From: Acinetobacter nectaris CIP 110549
GTDB taxonomy: Bacteria > Pseudomonadota > Gammaproteobacteria > Pseudomonadales > Moraxellaceae
Assembly (NCBI RefSeq): GCF_000488215.1
Contig: NZ_KI530735.1
Span: 1-58,168, forward strand
Length of the DNA: 58,168 nucleotides
Direction: 5' to 3'
Both the position numbers and the translations under genes were made by a program. Positions 56,758 through 58,168 of this stretch are shown here, piece by piece (position 1 is the stretch's first letter; the number at the start of each line of letters is the position of its first letter). The notes under the pieces are model-generated. The model searched no databases and was not told the DNA's origin. It worked only from the letters and a program-made list of their open reading frames with translations.

Positions 56758-57648
56758 ATGAAAATATTATTTTGGCGTATATTGGTCGTATTTTTTATAT
56801 TATTGGGTGTAATAGGGGCTATTTTACCTGGTATGCCTACTACAGTTTTTCTTATATTGGCAGCGTGGGCAGCTTCAAAAGGGTGGCCGCAAGTTGATGA
56901 ATGGCTAATGAATCATCCTAAATATGGTCAGTCACTAAGAAATTGGCGCGCAACAGGAAGTGTCGCTAGAAAGGTGAAATGGATAGCATGTTCAATGATG
57001 CTATGTAGTGGCATTATTATGTTTTTCACATCAGCACCAATATGGGTAAAATTTTTTACTGATATTATAATGTTCATCGTTGCGATATGGCTCTGTTTAA
57101 GGCCTGAACCAAAAGATAATATAGAGATAGGTATGCAATACAATCAAAAAGAAGTTGATATTTTTATTGACCTGAAAAATCAGTTATTAATGCTTCCTAA
57201 GCTCGGAAAAAAATTTTCTATTTCAACTGCATTGAATGGTATTGGTGAAGCTGAAAATAGTGGAAAAACACCAAGAGGTTGGCATGTTATTGCAGAAAAA
57301 ATTGGTAATGATGCGCAAAAGAATAGTGTTTTTGTAGGAAGACAACCGACTGGAGAAGTTTATTCTTCAGAATATGCAGAAAAACATCCTAATCGAGATT
57401 GGATATTAACCCGAATTCTATGGTTAAAAGGGCTAGAGTCTGGCTTTAACTTAGGAGAGGGGGTTGATACATATAATCGCTATATTTATATACATGGAAC
57501 ACCCGATAAGAATCCAATGGGAATACCTCTTTCACATGGCTGTGTTCGTATGCATAACGATGACTTAATAGAATTATTTAATCTTGTAGATGAAAATTCA
57601 TTGGTATATATCTCTGAAAATAGCGAAAAAACAAATAATATTGTATAG
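56758..57648 (+). CDS. DUF454 membrane domain fused to L,D-transpeptidase (YkuD) domain
   Basis: 296-aa fusion. Residues 1-~118 form a YbaN/DUF454 membrane domain (RILVVFFILLGVIGAILPGMPTTVFLILAAWAASKGW, then hydrophobic helices at ~75-91 and ~97-114). From ~132 a YkuD catalytic domain follows, with IHGTPDKNPMGIPLSHGCVRM holding His246 and the catalytic Cys262. YkuD enzymes cross-link or trim peptidoglycan stem peptides. The basic loop between the first and later helices (RNWRATGSVARKVKW) suggests an inside location and, with an even number of spans, a cytoplasmic YkuD domain, like the cytoplasmic L,D-carboxypeptidases used in peptidoglycan recycling in Acinetobacter; this is inference. It diverges from the DUF1853 gene. 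Confidence 0.85.
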   Translation: MKILFWRILVVFFILLGVIGAILPGMPTTVFLILAAWAASKGWPQVDEWLMNHPKYGQSLRNWRATGSVARKVKWIACSMMLCSGIIMFFTSAPIWVKFFTDIIMFIVAIWLCLRPEPKDNIEIGMQYNQKEVDIFIDLKNQLLMLPKLGKKFSISTALNGIGEAENSGKTPRGWHVIAEKIGNDAQKNSVFVGRQPTGEVYSSEYAEKHPNRDWILTRILWLKGLESGFNLGEGVDTYNRYIYIHGTPDKNPMGIPLSHGCVRMHNDDLIELFNLVDENSLVYISENSEKTNNIV

Positions 57649-57714
57649 ATAATCAACTATGACTTATTTTTTAATCACTTAAGCAAAAAAAATGGTAAAG
57701 AATAAGAAAAGCGT

Positions 57715-57742
57715 TTGACACTTAGAATAGATTCTCTATAAT
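57715..57742 (+). promoter_or_regulatory. sigma-70 promoter of the tRNA array
   Basis: Consensus -35 TTGACA (57715-57720) and -10 TATAAT (57737-57742) with a 16-base spacer; expected start near 57749, 22 bases ahead of the first tRNA. Both hexamers are perfect, as expected of a strong stable-RNA promoter. Confidence 0.9.
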
Positions 57743-57770
57743 GCACCTCACAAACGATAAACACGTTAGA

Positions 57771-57846
57771 GGGCGCTTAGCTCAGTTGGTAGAGCGTCTG
57801 CCTTACAAGCAGAATGTCGGCGGTTCGATCCCGTCAGCGCCCACCA
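57771..57846 (+). tRNA. tRNA-Val (anticodon TAC)
   Basis: 76-nt cloverleaf with CCA encoded: acceptor GGGCGCT / AGCGCCC, D-arm with AGCTCAGTTGGTAGAGC, anticodon loop CTTACAA (TAC, reading GUA), T-loop GGTTCGATCCC. First of four genes in the array. Confidence 0.97.
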
Positions 57847-57867
57847 CTCTTACGTTAAATCTTAAGT

Positions 57868-57944
57868 GCAGCGGTAGTTCAGTTGGTTAGAATATCGGCC
57901 TGTCACGCCGAGGGTCGCGGGTTCGAGTCCCGTCCGCTGCGCCA
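57868..57944 (+). tRNA. tRNA-Asp (anticodon GTC), copy 1
   Basis: 77-nt tRNA with encoded CCA: acceptor GCAGCGG / CCGCTGC, anticodon loop CTGTCAC (GTC), T-loop GGGTTCGAGTCCC. It is identical to copy 2 at 57981. Confidence 0.97.
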
Positions 57945-57980
57945 TTTAAGTTTTTGTTTATCGCAAGTTTTCCTGTAAGT

Positions 57981-58057
57981 GCAGCGGTAGTTCAGTTGGT
58001 TAGAATATCGGCCTGTCACGCCGAGGGTCGCGGGTTCGAGTCCCGTCCGCTGCGCCA
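57981..58057 (+). tRNA. tRNA-Asp (anticodon GTC), copy 2
   Basis: Base-for-base repeat of the tRNA-Asp at 57868, including the preceding TAAGT; the 36-base spacer differs from the other spacers. Same promoter. Confidence 0.97.
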
Positions 58058-58073
58058 TTTACAGATAAAGCTT

Positions 58074-58149
58074 GGGCGCTTAGCTCAGTTGGTAGAGCGT
58101 CTGCCTTACAAGCAGAATGTCGGCGGTTCGATCCCGTCAGCGCCCACCA
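58074..58149 (+). tRNA. tRNA-Val (anticodon TAC), copy 2
   Basis: Identical to the tRNA-Val at 57771. With it the array has the order Val-Asp-Asp-Val. The array may continue past the window end, as no terminator is seen by 58168. Confidence 0.97.
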
Positions 58150-58168
58150 TAACTTATAAGAGAATAAG

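Overview
The window is chromosomal DNA of an Acinetobacter-like gammaproteobacterium. This rests on the low-GC sequence, the first ~31 bases (which match the 3' end of an Acinetobacter-type 5S rRNA as I remember it), the gene order rpoN-ibaG-murA-hisG-hisD-hisC, a tsaB-uppP-rsmJ block, a pilGHIJL twitching cluster and clearly Moraxellaceae-like proteins. It runs from the end of an rRNA operon to a Val-Asp-Asp-Val tRNA array. I see no insertion sequence, prophage, integron or CRISPR array; most of it is core chromosome with accessory operons set in.

Layout. 1-70: 5S end and rrn terminator. 184-7847: rpoN, ibaG, murA, short-form hisG, hisD, hisC, then a glycosyltransferase, all on +. 7838-9771: Nudix hydrolase and pabB on -. 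10002-16423: a gamma-carbonic-anhydrase-like protein, tsaB-uppP-rsmJ, a membrane C13 peptidase, S-formylglutathione hydrolase, a DUF2218 protein and rpe. 16533-22469: a secreted lipocalin-like protein, an OPT peptide transporter and a copL-like/copA/copB copper operon. 22523-28454: ogt, a NERD protein, thiD, a HAD phosphatase, an EamA exporter and an OsmC-YcaO fusion. 28983-34482: a six-gene minus-strand operon (LacI regulator, ABC importer, GpdQ-like phosphodiesterase) with a perfect palindromic operator in front. 34823-38674: an unaccompanied pgaB and a Fur-boxed cupredoxin/FTR1/P19 iron operon. 38719-45755: LysR regulator with divergent quinone reductase, poxB, dcd, proS and a DUF4124-like protein. 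46033-54292: the Pil-Chp chemosensory cluster. 54316-57648: dapE, an entericidin-like lipoprotein, a DUF1853 protein and a DUF454-YkuD fusion. 57771-58149: four tRNAs behind a near-consensus promoter.

How the genes work together. The his genes make histidine; the short HisG implies a HisZ partner elsewhere. The Pil-Chp cluster controls type IV pili through two small response regulators, a receptor and a multi-phosphotransfer CheA; it carries no adaptation methylase or esterase. The LacI/ABC/phosphodiesterase operon looks like a complete import-and-cleave route for a phosphodiester or similar small organophosphate. The cupredoxin/FTR1/P19 operon is an iron-uptake system under probable Fur control, and the cop genes handle periplasmic copper.

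Most unusual points: the LacI/ABC/GpdQ-like operon with its 16-bp perfect palindrome, the OsmC-YcaO fusion, the membrane DUF454-YkuD fusion, a gamma-CA-like protein that has lost two of three zinc-ligand histidines, a polytopic membrane C13 peptidase, and structured intergenic RNAs before hisD, before hisC and between pilJ and pilL. All calls come from reading the sequence; no database search was run.
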